Shown here one piece after another: positions 45,095 to 57,442 of a DNA stretch of 64,000 nucleotides; within the stretch, counting starts at the first letter, position 1; each line of letters starts with the position of its first letter. The translations under genes and the position numbers were made by a program. Under the pieces are notes generated by a model. It was not told the DNA's origin and searched no databases. It saw nothing but the letters and a program-made list of their open reading frames with translations. The stretch is from Emmonsiellopsis sp. PD_33 (taxonomy: Eukaryota > Ascomycota > Eurotiomycetes > Onygenales > Ajellomycetaceae): the NCBI GenBank assembly GCA_032988165.1, contig JANTQF010000088.1, positions 1 to 64,000 of the forward strand, read 5' to 3'.

Positions 45095-47483
45095 CTAGAG
45101 CTTAGCTCCCCGCTTGATGTAGTAGTTAAATGCGATCGCGGCTATATGTTCCAGATAGGTGTGTTAGATTAGCTTTTTGTGTGTTTTTGTGGATGTGGAA
45201 AATGTTGAGAAGGGGTATATCGGGTATCAAAAATAGCAAAAGGGGATTATGAAAATGGGAGCGAATGGGAGGGGTTTGACCCCCTGAATGAAAAGTTATA
45301 TTGGGGAGATGTAGAACAAAATGGGGTATTTCAAGAAGATAGGTAATAGGAACAGAAAATATCCAAGTATGGGGTGTAAAGGGAAATGGGAATTATGTCA
45401 AGGAATGTGTATAGTGTTGCGTGTGAGAGATGGAAAGAAAGCAGAGGAGCGAGGAGGAGGTAACGAAGGAGGTTGTTTAGGGGGTGGAGGCCGGCTTCGG
45501 GTCTATTTTTGAAAGGCAATATGTTGGCACATACACGCACTGCAGGCAACGGATGGAGAATTGGGGGTACCAGGGGTGCAATGAGGGAGGGATCGGGGTA
45601 TCATGAAAGCCTTGCAAATGGCAAATGCTAGAAGGTGCAAATAAACAACCAAAAGAAGTAAAAGAGTACTAACCAATCGCAACAACTGCCGCCCTCGAGA
45701 CACCAGACTTATTAGCCCCCCCACCAAACGTAGCAAACCAAACGATCCATCCCAAAAGACCGGTGGTCGTGTTGCCGCTACGGTCAAAGTTAGGGGCCAC
45801 GGCGCTTTGGCGCATAGTCGACTTCAGCTTGCCGGCGTAGGGCGGGTATCGGACAGCAAGCAGGCGCTCGAGCCAGCCTGGGGTGGCGGCGATGGAGCGA
45901 CGGTGCACGAAGGCGTCGAAGCTGCTGCGGCCGTGGTAGGAACCGTTGCCGCTCGAGCCGACACCACCGAAGGGGAGGGTGGGGATGCTGACGTGCATGA
46001 AGGAGTCGTTGATGCTGGCTCCTCCCGAGCGGACAGAGGACAGGACTGGGTTTTTATGTTAGTTGGACTGTTGTATGGCAATTTTCATGCATCTGCATCT
46101 GCATCTGGCGGGGAAGTGGGAATACGAACCTTTCTCAACCTCTTTCTTAGTTCCGAAGGGGTAAACTGCCAAGGGAGTGCTGTCGATGTCGTTGGCGATC
46201 TTGACAGCCTCGTCAAGATTGTTAACTGGCAGGATAGTAATTAGGGGGCCAAAGCTCTCCTGGGTCATGAGAGGATCATCGACGGAGTCAACTTGAACCA
46301 CGGTGGGCTCGATAAAGCGCTCCTTCTCGTCCATGGTGCCTCCAAGGAGGATCTTGCCCTTGGTGCTATCAAGCATGCCTTTGATCCGATGGAAGGCGCC
46401 ATCGTTGATGATGCGGCAGTAATCGGGCGAAGCCTTGACGCCATTGGGATAGTATTCTTTCCACGCCTTGCCGAACTCAGCCACTAGTTGGTTCACGATC
46501 TCCTTATCTGCAAGGATGTAGTTTTGCGACGTGCAAATCTGGCCGGCATTGAAAGTTTTACCCCACAAAAGCCGTCGGGCGGCAAGTCTGATATCTGCTT
46601 GTTTGGTGATAAATGCAGGGTTGCGGCCTCCCAGCTCGAGCAGGACGGGAGTAAGGTTGGGAGCGGCGGCCTTTGCGACGATACGGCCAACGTTGGAGCT
46701 ACCGGTGAAGCAGATCTTGTCCCAGCGCTCGGCCAGGAGAGCCTGGGTCTGTGGGATGGCTCCCTGGACGACCTTCACGACGTCGGGGTCGAAAGCAGCT
46801 TCGATGATCTGTTGGATAACAACGGCGCAGTTGGGAGAGGTCTCGCTAGGCTTAACAACAACTGTGTTTCCAGCAGCGATAGCACCGATCAATGGACCGA
46901 GAGTGAGACCGAACGGGACGTTGAATGCTCTACATGAACCCTTGATCAGTTCCGGCCATCCTCCAAGTTTGCATATGATGAGCGAACTCACCCAATGACC
47001 AAAACAACACCGAGGGGATCCTTCCTAATGATTGGCTTCATAAACGAAAAGGTCAAATCGATATCCTGAGCCTTCTCATCCTTGGCCCACTTGGCCAGGT
47101 TATTCTGTACAAAAACGATGTCATTCTCGATCATGCCAATCTCCGACACATAGGCTTCATATGCAGGCTTTCCCAAATCGCGAGCAAGGGCTTCAGCCAT
47201 CTGTTCTTCGCGGTCTTTGACTCTATGGTACATTAAAAGGAACGAGTTAGCATAAGCATAAAAACATGGAGTTTCTGGATATAGTCCACGCCAAACTCGT
47301 CAATCAACAATGGCTATTTTGACGGGGGCCAGCTTACGCCCAATACATCTTCCGCAGCTGCTGGATTCTGAATTCAAGGGGTCTGGTCTTTTGCTGGAAG
47401 AAGGTTGTGCGCACCGCCCTGACCTTTTCCGCAACCTCCTCAGGGGCGGTGAATTGGATAGCTGGGATCTCGATAGGACCCAT
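45095..47483 (-). CDS. HFD1: Fatty aldehyde dehydrogenase, HFD1-like (ALDH3 class)
   Basis: It oxidises long-chain aldehydes, including hexadecenal from sphingolipid breakdown, and 4-hydroxybenzaldehyde for coenzyme Q head-group synthesis in yeast. Exons 47483-47338, 47222-46992, 46929-46130, 46044-45674 and 45142-45095 give 531 residues. Catalytic and cofactor features are GAFNVPFGLTLGPLIGAIAAGN, VVKPSE, the Rossmann-type FTGSSNVGR, the glutamate in LLELGGRNPAF and the nucleophilic cysteine in FNAGQICTSQN, plus ESFGPLITILPV and FGGVGSSGNGSYHG. The C-terminus has a hydrophobic stretch (VSRAAVVAIAAIAFNYYI) and a basic end, consistent with a membrane anchor in the ER, mitochondrial outer membrane or lipid droplets. 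The short last exon completes this anchor. Confidence 0.92.
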
Positions 47484-49071
47484 GTTGGCGGATATTCCTG
47501 ACTGAGCCCGTTTAAGCAGTTGAGGGGGTGATGGCGGATGGCAATGAGGTTGGTGATATCCCGAGTAACACAGACACCAAGATATAGCGACACGAGGGGC
47601 TTTGTTACAGAGGGCCAGGAAAGCGGGCAAGGGATTTGCCTATATAACGGACTAATGTTTGCACAAGCTGCTGCTGTCCATCCTCGGGACAGAGCGCGCG
47701 GACGAGATGGCTGGCCCCATGGATGGATCCGCAGCCGTTGGGGTTGGCGTGGGCAGCAGGCGCAGTTGAGGCCAGAAAGTCTCCGCGGCTGGCGGGGTAT
47801 TGGGCGGTATTGGTAATATTACGCGATGCCTATGCCTGCTGCATATCTGCTGTCAGATTCTTATTTCTGCCGCTGCAGGGGCTGAAAACTGCTCGCTGGG
47901 ATGGTGTCTGTCTCTCTTACTCTGGTTTGTTTGGATAAACCCAACTGCACGGTGTAAACGAATATTTGCACCATACTGCCCTCTCCATGAGGCCATCAGT
48001 AATACCAATACGAGCCGCCAACACTTCGCGCAGGCCGGTGTGTGTTTTGAGTTCTGCGCGGGAGAAACCATTAGTCCGCGCCGGCTCCAGGGACCTCGGC
48101 AACCTTGATTGATTTGGAATTTTGGACGGGGAAAGCTCCATGTCATATGAAGAAGGATGACGTAAGGCTGGCCGCGGCTGCCAAGCAAATAGCTTTTTGA
48201 TCGGACATCTGGGATATTCTTGTCACACTGGCTGTGGTTATGCTGGATGTATGTATGTATGTGGTTAAATAACTATGTGATGTGTCTGCGCGTCAATCCA
48301 CGCGCGGTATGTATGGGATGTAGTTATGCATGCATGCATGGTATTGGTTCCAAGGTTGGCCTGGGCTTCCGAGGTCTGCCGACGAACCAATCCCCTGAAT
48401 CTATATATTTACTCGCAAGCTGGCACAGCGCGATATGGATATGGCTGTACCGGGCCTGGAAATTGTTTGATGAGTGTCTGCCTATTTGTTGTTCGCTTTG
48501 TTTTTTGGTCGTGTGCATGTAATTCCCCTTTATTCCGGGAGAGTGCGATGAATTAATTCGCGGGGAATGAAATTTCATGGTAGCGTGAACTGACGACCTA
48601 AGGGGGTAGGGAAGAAAAGGGGATGAACGGGGAAATTGTATATACAGTGAGGTGGAAAAAGCATGGAAGAGTAGTTAACATGGTAAAAAAAAAAAAGAAA
48701 GAAAGAAAGGAAATAGAGTTACAATGGAGATATATGGAAACTGTGGTGTATAGATCAGAAAAGGAAAGGGAATTAGCAAGGAAATAGATAGGGAAGTATG
48801 AAAGACAGGCGAAGGAGTAAACGAAAACAAAACACCCCCTATCCAAAAAAAAAAAAAAAAAAAGAAGAAAGAAAGAAAATTCAATGCAAAATAAATAACA
48901 CCTCATATGACCCTTTTTTGCCATCCAATATCACACAAAAAAAAACATTATCCCTTATGTATTGTTATGTACCAGACATTTTTGCACGTCCTGCCGTAAT
49001 GGAGGAACCCAGCGGTTCTGCGTTCTGCTGCTGTTGGTACTCCTGACTTTTTATCTTTGTCGACGAATTGT
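47484..49071. other. Intergenic region
   Basis: Upstream of HFD1 and downstream of the rhodopsin-like gene. It has TATGTATG repeats near 48250-48262, TGCATGCATGCATG at 48327-48340, and A/T runs at 48680-48715 and 48845-48880. No gene, RNA or transposon is recognised. Confidence 0.5.
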
Positions 49072-50691
49072 TTAGCCCGTTCTCAGACTGTATTCAACCG
49101 TTTTGACAATATGCCCCGGTGGATTCGGTTGCGGCGGGTACATGATATGCTCCTCGCTATCGTTCTCTGACTGGCCAACAGCAACATTACTCGAATATAT
49201 ATGGTTGTGCTGTGAGAATTGGGCATCATGAGACGTGGCCCCGGGGGATGACGGGAAAGAACCCAACTTGTGTGAGTGTCGAAACCGAGAATTGCTCGCT
49301 TGGGCGTATCCGTAACTTTGTCCACGGCTTCGACCGGTAGTCCCTCCAAGGAAACCGGGGAAGTATTGTCGGAAAAAAGGGCGGAGGGCAGGAAATGATC
49401 CGCCGATTATTCCGAGATTAAGCTCGATAACGCACCATAGAAGCGCATTGGTGGTGGCATCTGTTTTCGTTGGGTTTTTGGGTCAATCGATTGAGCTTAT
49501 AAGATATGTGTCGGGTTGGATGTCCTTACAGGTCAGATCTGTGGTCTTCTGTAGGGCACTGAGGGTGGTGAGACGAATAATGCTGACGATACAAACACTA
49601 ATGAGAACTTGTTATTAGCTAGTTTATTCCCGCTAACAGAACGATATCTGGGTGCCATTCTTTACTTACAATCCACCCATAACTAGGATACCAGCCACCA
49701 TGAGCTTCTGTCGCAGAGGTAATTGGAGTCTATGGATTAAGGGGCTAGAGTAAGAGAAGAACGATTAGTTTGGAATGCGCAAAGTGAAGGCCAGCCGCGG
49801 TCTTACACTGGGGCTAGTAAAGTCGCAAAATCCGTCGCTATTCCTAGACCTGCGTTTGCAAAATAGAAGGTAGGTCGGTCGATACAATTCCCGTGAAGAA
49901 TTGATGCATCCCAAGATTTGGGTATCGGGTTACAACTGAACAGATTGACGAATATACTTGCGATGTTGTATCCTGCAGCAACAGCGATGATCGTCCAGAC
50001 TGCGATTCGGAATTTTGGGATCGGAAATATTCTGAGATATAAAAGAAGAATTGAAACTTTCGTTGCCCCAATGCCAACACAGTATATTGTTGCGGACATA
50101 AGGTTCAACTATCGACTTGATATTAGCGACTTTCTGACGAATGAATACTATGCGAGAGTACATACCAGAAGGAACCTTGGCGAGAATTGAGTTAAAGGAA
50201 CATCCCACATATGCTTCGCCAGTCCATAATGAAGCACTGTCCAAATTTAGTTAGGTCGACTGAAATGGGATGGGAAAAGAGACAAAAACTCACTCGTTAT
50301 CGTAAGGCCAGACAGCACAGCAGAACTAAGCTATTTAGATGGGAAGTAATGTGTCAGTAAACCAATATTCAGGGGGGTATCTGACCATGAAGGGAGCCAG
50401 AGTCATCATTTTGGCAGGCCACGTACAACAGCAAGCACCATTAAATCTGGGAGGTTAGAATTAGAAAACTGTCGTCCATTTTCAAGCGAAGCAAAGAGAC
50501 GTACAATCATCAAGGCCACCGGCTCGGGTGACGGCAAACCTTGTCCATAGTCGAATAAGAACAGCAATGACCGCGAGAGGCATGAATATGACATTCACGA
50601 TAAGAAATCTTGTCCCGTCATATGGAGGGTCGATGAAATTTGATACCTGCCCCGGCGGGGGCGGTCCTGCTGGTGTGATTGTTGTAACCAT
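49072..50691 (-). CDS. Rhodopsin-like seven-helix integral membrane protein (fungal SAT4/PTH11-like)
   Basis: Fungal rhodopsin-domain proteins are plasma-membrane, receptor-like proteins, often in accessory regions. Eight exons (50691-50505, 50446-50427, 50330-50294, 50236-50166, 50108-49807, 49729-49670, 49597-49530, 49460-49072) sum to 377 residues with an open frame throughout. Landmarks: helix 1 FLIVNVIFMPLAVIAVLIRL, RAGGLDD at the end of exon 1, then MLHYGLAKHMWDVPL, SATIYCVGIGATKVSILLLY, KFRIAVWTIIAVAAGYNIAS, FSCNPIPKSWDA..CIDR, LRQKLMVAGILVMGG, and TTNALLWCVIELNLGIIGG just before the tail. The serine-rich hydrophilic tail ends in the final exon. Two exons are only 20 and 37 bases. The ligand, if any, is unknown. 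No CFEM domain is present. Confidence 0.85.
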
Positions 50692-52325
50692 TGTTGATTT
50701 CTTGTCACCACACTGCCCAGGGCTGGTCGAAAGCGAAAAGAAACCACAATGGCGGGGCTGTCAGGCGATGAGGAGGACAGGCACAATTGTTAGAATGATC
50801 CCGAGCCCACTCGGATCCCGGGGAAGATGCAAGGCTTTGTATGGAGTAGTTATGCAACAGTCATGGTCGAAGCTCCACAGTGCTAGTTGTTAGGTGTCGT
50901 CACTTGCCATGAGAGTTAAATAGAGTCCAAATCCGTCCCAGGGGCAATCGTCACGTCTTTCCGGGTCTGCCTCTCAACCTATATAATAATAGAGAGTCCG
51001 ATCGATCTCGAAGTTTGTGGCCGTCTGCGGTCTTGCGGAGTCGATCGTTAATAAATCACTGGGAAAAGAAACAAGGGACCCTGGATAGAGAAACATCCAT
51101 CAAACTTTATTATTAGCGATAAGCTAACGCCACCAGGATACTCCAAACTATTGATATCCGTCGATTGGTAAAGGCGTTGTGCGGGTCTAGCATGATGAAG
51201 AAATTGATCATACAGTTGCCATCTTTCTCGCGGACGATTTTCATGCCATAAGGTAGGACCTGATGGCCCTGGTAGCTGCTATCTTTTATGTTAGTGGGCA
51301 CTGACTTAAAGGATAGCTTTCATTTTGGAGAATGATGAATTGGTGCTGGTGTGCGTTTGAACAAGCATGAATCTAAAGATCAAGAACAGTCATGGGGGGA
51401 GCAGTGCCACTCCACTAACTCCAGGCAGGGCCAGAAACAAGGGTTGGTCTGGTCTGAACCACGCAGCAATTGTTTGGGTGGGCCAATTCTGTGTTCCAGG
51501 TACTAGCCAGTTTCCCCTGGGATTGGAACGTAACATCGGCAATCCAGTGTTCGGTTCCCTTGGCTTGACATGGACTGAATTGAAAAAGGGATCATAATAA
51601 TACTAAAAAGAAAGCTGGCCTGAGGCAGGATTCAAGATCCCACAGGAGGGCATGGAAAGCTGTTTGTGCCGAGGAAGAAGGGGATTGACAAACACAGTTC
51701 CTTGATGGCGGAACAGTTCGGATAATTTTGCATAGCAAGCAGTTATTTTTTTATTACTAGTCAGACCTTGGAACTGTGTTCCTGGGTTTTTCACGAATCA
51801 CCAGCTAGCGGCTTGTGGTGGGGAGGGATCGATTGAGTTCTCCCTCCACAAAGCATGGTTCACGAATCACCACCGACTGGGCAAAAGTATGCGGAAGGGC
51901 GAGACTCGACAAATCACGAGGTCCAGCAAGTTTTTGGCCCAGCCTGTGGGTTTTGATAACGGTCTTCAACCTCCATGCCTTGCAAGGCGAGTAATAAGGC
52001 GATAGAAGGCGCCACAGCGTTGGATATCGCAAAACCATATGGAGCAACTTGAGCAGAGTTCGGACGGAGAGGGCTGATCCAGAGACAAGAGACAAGAGCA
52101 GGCCTCCTGTGGTAGCGAGCGTCGTTAGTCCTCGCCTGGGAGCGGAGGCATTACCCCACCCATGGTAGTCTGTAGAGAGGCCAACTTCCAAGGACCCAGG
52201 AGTGATGGATAAAATTTCTCGCATCAGGGACAAGAGAGGGGAAAAACTTCGCAGTTCAATGGTGGGACGATCGAGAGGAAGTGGGAGCCGCTAGTGACCC
52301 TTGCAAGTTGCCACGTGACAACGAG
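50692..52325. other. Intergenic region upstream of the rhodopsin-like gene
   Basis: Unmutated, CpG-containing sequence between the rhodopsin-like gene and the copia element. A 142-codon frame on the minus strand at 51805-52233 has no recognisable motif, and I do not call it. A GATCGATC-type stretch at 50998-51010 is unremarkable. Confidence 0.45.
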
Positions 52326-52330
52326 CTGAC
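52326..52330. repeat. Target-site duplication, left (copia)
   Basis: CTGAC immediately before the left LTR is repeated at 57558-57562. Five bases is the usual size for Ty1/copia integration. Confidence 0.92.
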
Positions 52331-52445
52331 TGTTGGCGGCCGTAGGCCTCCAGTCTCCCGATCAGGCTTAGCACAATTATGTGATCACACAGTAGATAGA
52401 TTCTCTTGCTAGCATAGCAATCCAAGAACCTTCAACCTTCCCACA
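52331..52445 (+). repeat. Left LTR of the copia element
   Basis: 115 bp, aligned without gaps to the right LTR with 15 differences, all transitions. Three CpGs survive, at LTR positions 7, 11 and 29, all in the outer part; the rest of the LTR has none. Confidence 0.95.
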
Positions 52446-52462
52446 GGTTATAGCCTGGTTAG
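52446..52462 (+). other. Possible primer-binding site of the copia element
   Basis: The bases after the left LTR, GGTTATAGCCTGGTTAG, resemble the complement of the anticodon arm of initiator methionine tRNA (GGTTATG...). Such half-tRNA priming is known for copia-type elements. One base is missing relative to that pattern and mutation has affected the region, so this is tentative. Confidence 0.4.
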
Positions 52463-52689
52463 TATGTTTTTTAATTAAAAATGCTGCATCAAAGACTGGA
52501 AGGTTCACCTGGATTGGATATCACATATATTCTATAGTGAGATATTTAATTGCCCAAAATTCACACATCTTTATAGTATTTGAGGTAGATTTTGAAGATT
52601 TTTAGCATGCAAAAACTTTTTCAGAGGTAAATCAGTAGATTTTTTGAATTTTGATGGACAGCTGCACCACTCACAGCCAGATCCCAAGG

Positions 52690-55600
52690 TCATATAATAT
52701 TGAATAAGATGCCTGGCAAGATGCCTCTCACCCCTAAGTTTATAGTGGATACTACTAGTACTTATTACACTACTTGCTCAATAGTAAATTGCAGGACTAT
52801 GGGCCCTTCATGATCTATAAATCTCAATTATTAGACTTTCAAGCTCACCTTGCCTAGCCTCTCTAAGAATAAGGATGAGAAGATAGATTACTCCTTATGA
52901 CTCAGCAAGATGCCCAGCACCTTACATAACCTAGATGCCATTATTATTATGATATAGAAGGTACTTACCTGAATGATAGAGCAGCTATTCATCTCTATGA
53001 GATCTATTTAATGAGAAGAGATAGAGTAAATGATAGCTGAGGCCCATCATCAATTATTAGTAATAATTATCCTCTATAACTCTCATAAAGATGAGCTTCA
53101 TGAGTATCAGAAGGAACTTTAATAGGTAATTAAGATTAAAGATATTATCATCTTTAATGATATAAACTATAATTCATGGCACATAGAGATTCTAATGGAT
53201 GCTGAGATGATTGGTGTGAAAAATATCATTCTTAGAAATGAGCACACTTTAACCTCTATAAGTCATTATAAGTAGGTCAAGTAGTTAGTATATTTATAGG
53301 TATTATATTACTACATTCTTGCTAGTCTGCAAGATAATATTCAGGCCATTCTTGGAGAATTAAAACCTGACCTAGCTGCAGATATATAGGAGAAAATCAA
53401 TATAAAGTATATAATCTCCCTAGTAAAGAAGTATATGATGATTATTAAGAAATTAATGACTCTCTAAGTTAAGAATACTAACTATATACTCTATCTCAGG
53501 CATTTTTGCTATCTAGTTGCATGACATAAGGATCTTACAGTTAGAGTAAGAGACATTTATCATGATATCTTCCTCCTGAGACTTAAAGATTTTCAGAAGG
53601 CATTTATGAAGACTTAATTGAATAAGTTCTTTTCCACTGATTAGGGCTAAATCTCAAATATTAATATCAATAAACTTAGCAAGTAGTTATTGAATTATTG
53701 TAATAAGAAAATGATAGCCCCAGCCCTGCAGAATTCATTGGCAAATTCTATGGCTACTATCCTCCCTACCTCTAGTATAAAGCTCACTAAGGGTAAATAT
53801 AGTCATTACAAGATGCCTGGGCACAGTAAGAATAAATGCTGAACCTTACACTCTAACTTGAAGTCTAATTAAGTGAAAGCTGAGAATGCAAAAAAGGCAA
53901 AAAATAAGAATAAGAATAAGAATAGTGGATCTGATAATTCTAGAAAGAAAGAAAATGATAAGGATTTAATATTAAATCAACCTTCTGTAAATACTATAAT
54001 GATTCATATAGAGTAGAATGAGGCATTTTTAACTATATCTACTATAAGTAACTTCTTGTGATTCTGATATTTAAATATATACATTAATTTTAATATAACA
54101 GGTAAATGCCATTCAATTTTAAACTACAGTCTGTATAAGAGTGACCTCAGTGTCAACTCTACCACTAATAACAAAGCTAGAGTAGAAGAAATTAGTAATA
54201 TAATTCTAGATATAAAAGAGGAAGATCTCACACTACATGAGGTTCATTATCTCTCAAATTTAGTAGTTAACTTACTATTATATACCTATTTGGAGAATCA
54301 GGGCTATCAGTTCATGTTGTCCAATACAATCCTGTCATACTTCATTTGCAAGGCCCCAAACAGTGTTATTTTCAACACAGTTAGGACCACAATAGGGGAT
54401 GTCTACAAAATTATAGAATGTGACTTGAAATTAGACATTAATCATATTAGTAGAGCAGTAAATTATATGGTGAAATCACATGAGTATAGAGATTCTAATA
54501 TGATCTAAAAAATCAGTCTTGTAGTTGCTACTACCACTACTATTACAGCTCTAATCACTAAGTCAGAACCTACCTCTAAGGATAAAACTCTTATGAAGTA
54601 ACACAGAGATTTCAGGTACATTCACACAGGCATTATTATTATAATGTCTAAGGATCCTCATATGGGGGTTAAGATCATCAGCTTAAAATCAAATTTTTAC
54701 TGTACTGACTGTATACAGACCAGAATGACTCAGTATTTCTCTTAAATATTAATGCCTTGTGTGCTTTGAGCCATGGAGAAAATCCACATCAACCTCACAG
54801 GGGAGGATAAGACATTAGAAGATCTATCTAACTACCCCCTGAAGTCTCATTAAAGGATAAAATACTTCATGCTACTGATGTGCAACACAACACACTATAG
54901 ATGGGTATATTTTTTAAACTCAAAAGATCTGGCAGTTGATTTTTTCAGGTACTAACTCAGATTTATAAGTAATATAGAGTATAGTGTCCTAATAGTCATT
55001 CATATAGATATAGACAGCATTTTTTGCTCTACCTGAATGCAGCAGATTATAATTAATTATAAAATTAAATGAGAATCTACAACATCCCAGTTACCTTATT
55101 AGAATATAGTCTCTAAACAGGGGATTTATATGGTTATGAGATGAGTGAGAGCTATTCTCATACAGAGTAGTTTACTTAAGAAATTCTAGGTAGATATCTT
55201 GCACATAGTCATTATAATAACTAATAATACTCCTACATCTATAATTCTATATAATGAAAAGTTCTGGCCACAAACAGCAGATTTAATTACCCCTAGCCCT
55301 CATAAGATTCTGTGGAGCACTCTTATAAATGCCCCACTAAAAGTCAAACATTTTCATTAACTTGGGGTGGATATTTATGCCTACCTGCACAGTTTACAGA
55401 AGCCTGCAGACAAGTTATCCTCTCACAGGAGACTATATAAGTTGATTGGATTTAATAGGATATTAATTTTTCAGCTCTAAGATTCTATTGTGAATAAGAT
55501 TATAGTATCATCTGATGTCAGATTTATACAAGAAAAGGTAGATTCAGGCCATAAAGTTTAATTTGCAGAAGGGAAATCAACCCCTGAGGCCTCTAACAGC

Positions 55601-57330
55601 CTGAATACAGAATCAATTTTTATGGTGAATGGAAATGCTGAGGCCCCTACAGACATTAAATAATTACACTTAGTATTAGCTTTTATAACTTATATTCTCT
55701 CTTCTGATATAGGTAGTCTTTCTAAATCATACAATGATGCTGTATCTAGGCCAGGGGAGATAGAAGAATACTAGTAAAAATCAATATAGCATGAGATCTC
55801 TAATTTTAAATACTATAAGATGTGGTATTTTATCTTCTAATCTGACATACCAGTTGGAGAATCAGTAGCATTAGGCTACTAAATATTTGTTGAAAAAGAT
55901 CAGCCTCAAGATCTGAATGCAGATTCTAATAGCATTCTATGGAAGTCCTATTAGATGATCTATAGTAATTAGCTGAAGAAGAGTAATAGGAAGGAAACCT
56001 ACACACCTGTTATAACTAACACTGCAAACCACATGTTATTTACTATAGTGACTCAGTGGGGGTAAATATTATAGTAGGTTAATATCATATTAGCCTACCT
56101 GCATAGCTGCCTGAGTAAGGTAATTTACATGAGACAACCTACCAGCTTCAAGTTAGGCACTCTGAAAATACTCATCTGTGCTGTTAAGGGTAGTCTCTAC
56201 AGACTTAATCTAGCTATAAAAATTTAGTATGAATACTTAATGGGTTATTTATATAATTTAGAATTCATTGCAAGCTCCTATAACTTAGCTTTCTGATATC
56301 ACATGGAGAAGCTACATCTCTATATAACTATATATATTGATGATTTGAATATAGTCTCCAAAGTTCCTGAAAATGCTGACTAACTAGTAAAAGCTCTCAG
56401 TGAGAGACTTGAGGTCAAGGATTTACATGAATCAATGAAATATCTAGGCATGGAAGTTGACTACAGGCCTAATGGTATCAAATTAACTCACTAATACTAT
56501 ATTAAGTAATTAATGAAGGATTTCTATTTGAATGATACTATCACCATTAATATGCTCATAAAGGAGGCCTTTCACATTGATGATTCTCCCCTTCCTAAGA
56601 ATAAGGCAGGTTTTACAAAGTAATATTTTCAACAGGGTGTAAATTGTATTTAGTATCTTGCAGTCAAAACTCAGTCTAATATTATATGTACAGCCTCACT
56701 ACTCAGGCAGCATAATATGAACCCCACCCTGAAATCATGAAAAACACTATTACATATCATTTAATATTTAAAAGGAACCTCTGAAATTGGACTCTAATAT
56801 AAATGTCATTCTGACAGCTCAAATCTGACATTCCCAAACAATATCTACCTCTCTATTGGATATATAGATTCTAATTGGGTAGAACTATTAAATGATAAAC
56901 AAAAATCTATATTCAGCTACATCTTTAAGCTTATAGGATCCTCAATCTCATGGCATTCCACTAAATAACCCTGTATGACTCTCAGTTTAAATAAAGTTAA
57001 ATATATTGCACTCAGCAAGGCAGTTTACAAAGCAATGTGGATTCAGAATCTCATGTTAGAGATTGGATTTATCACTACATCTCTTATATAGGTTTTTACA
57101 GACAATAAGGGTGCAATTAACCTCACCTAAGTCACCATGATTACAGCCTGTAGCAAGCATATAGATATGCATTTTCATTACTTATGATCTTAATTGAAGA
57201 ATAGTATTATAGTATTAGATCATATTAGTACAGCCAAAATGGCAGCTGACAGCCTGACAAAGCCTCTGGGCACTATTACTTTTGCATGATTCATTGATTT
57301 GCTAGGGATTTCTGCTGGGGATGATAGAAA
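52690..57330 (+). pseudogene. Copia gag-pol remnant
   Basis: Conserved pieces occur in copia order. Near 53800-53840 a zinc-knuckle remnant keeps the MPGH core, but its first two cysteine positions now read tyrosine and a stop directly follows the last cysteine. Near 54600-54745 a GAG-pre-integrase segment keeps HTG and YCTDC. RT motifs run at about 56040-56400: CLSKVIYMRQPT, CAVKGSLYRL and the catalytic YIDDLNIVSK. RNase H spans about 56850-57290: TDNKGAIN, KHIDMHFHYL and the end motif MAADSLTKPLG. The RNase H position usually read as SEAEYIA has lysine replacing an acidic residue. Dozens of stop codons exclude function. Limits are approximate. Confidence 0.88.
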
Positions 57331-57433
57331 GTAGCAAGTCTGGTTATGTATCTAGGTTTTTTCTCTATCTGGCAACATTTTGTTGTTTTTCAGTGTTTTT
57401 TGTGAGATCTATGCTTTTTGTGCAGCTCCACTT

Positions 57434-57442
57434 GAGGGGGGG
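57434..57442 (+). other. Polypurine tract of the copia element
   Basis: GAGGGGGGG lies immediately upstream of the right LTR, the expected place for second-strand priming. Confidence 0.75.

Noticed and set aside
51805..52233. 142-codon minus-strand frame left of the copia element
   Set aside because: No recognised motif, no splice extension, and it ends close to the insertion; insufficient to call a gene.
54290..54508. 72-codon open frame inside the copia element
   Set aside because: It is a stretch of the mutated gag-pol that happens to lack stops, not a gene.
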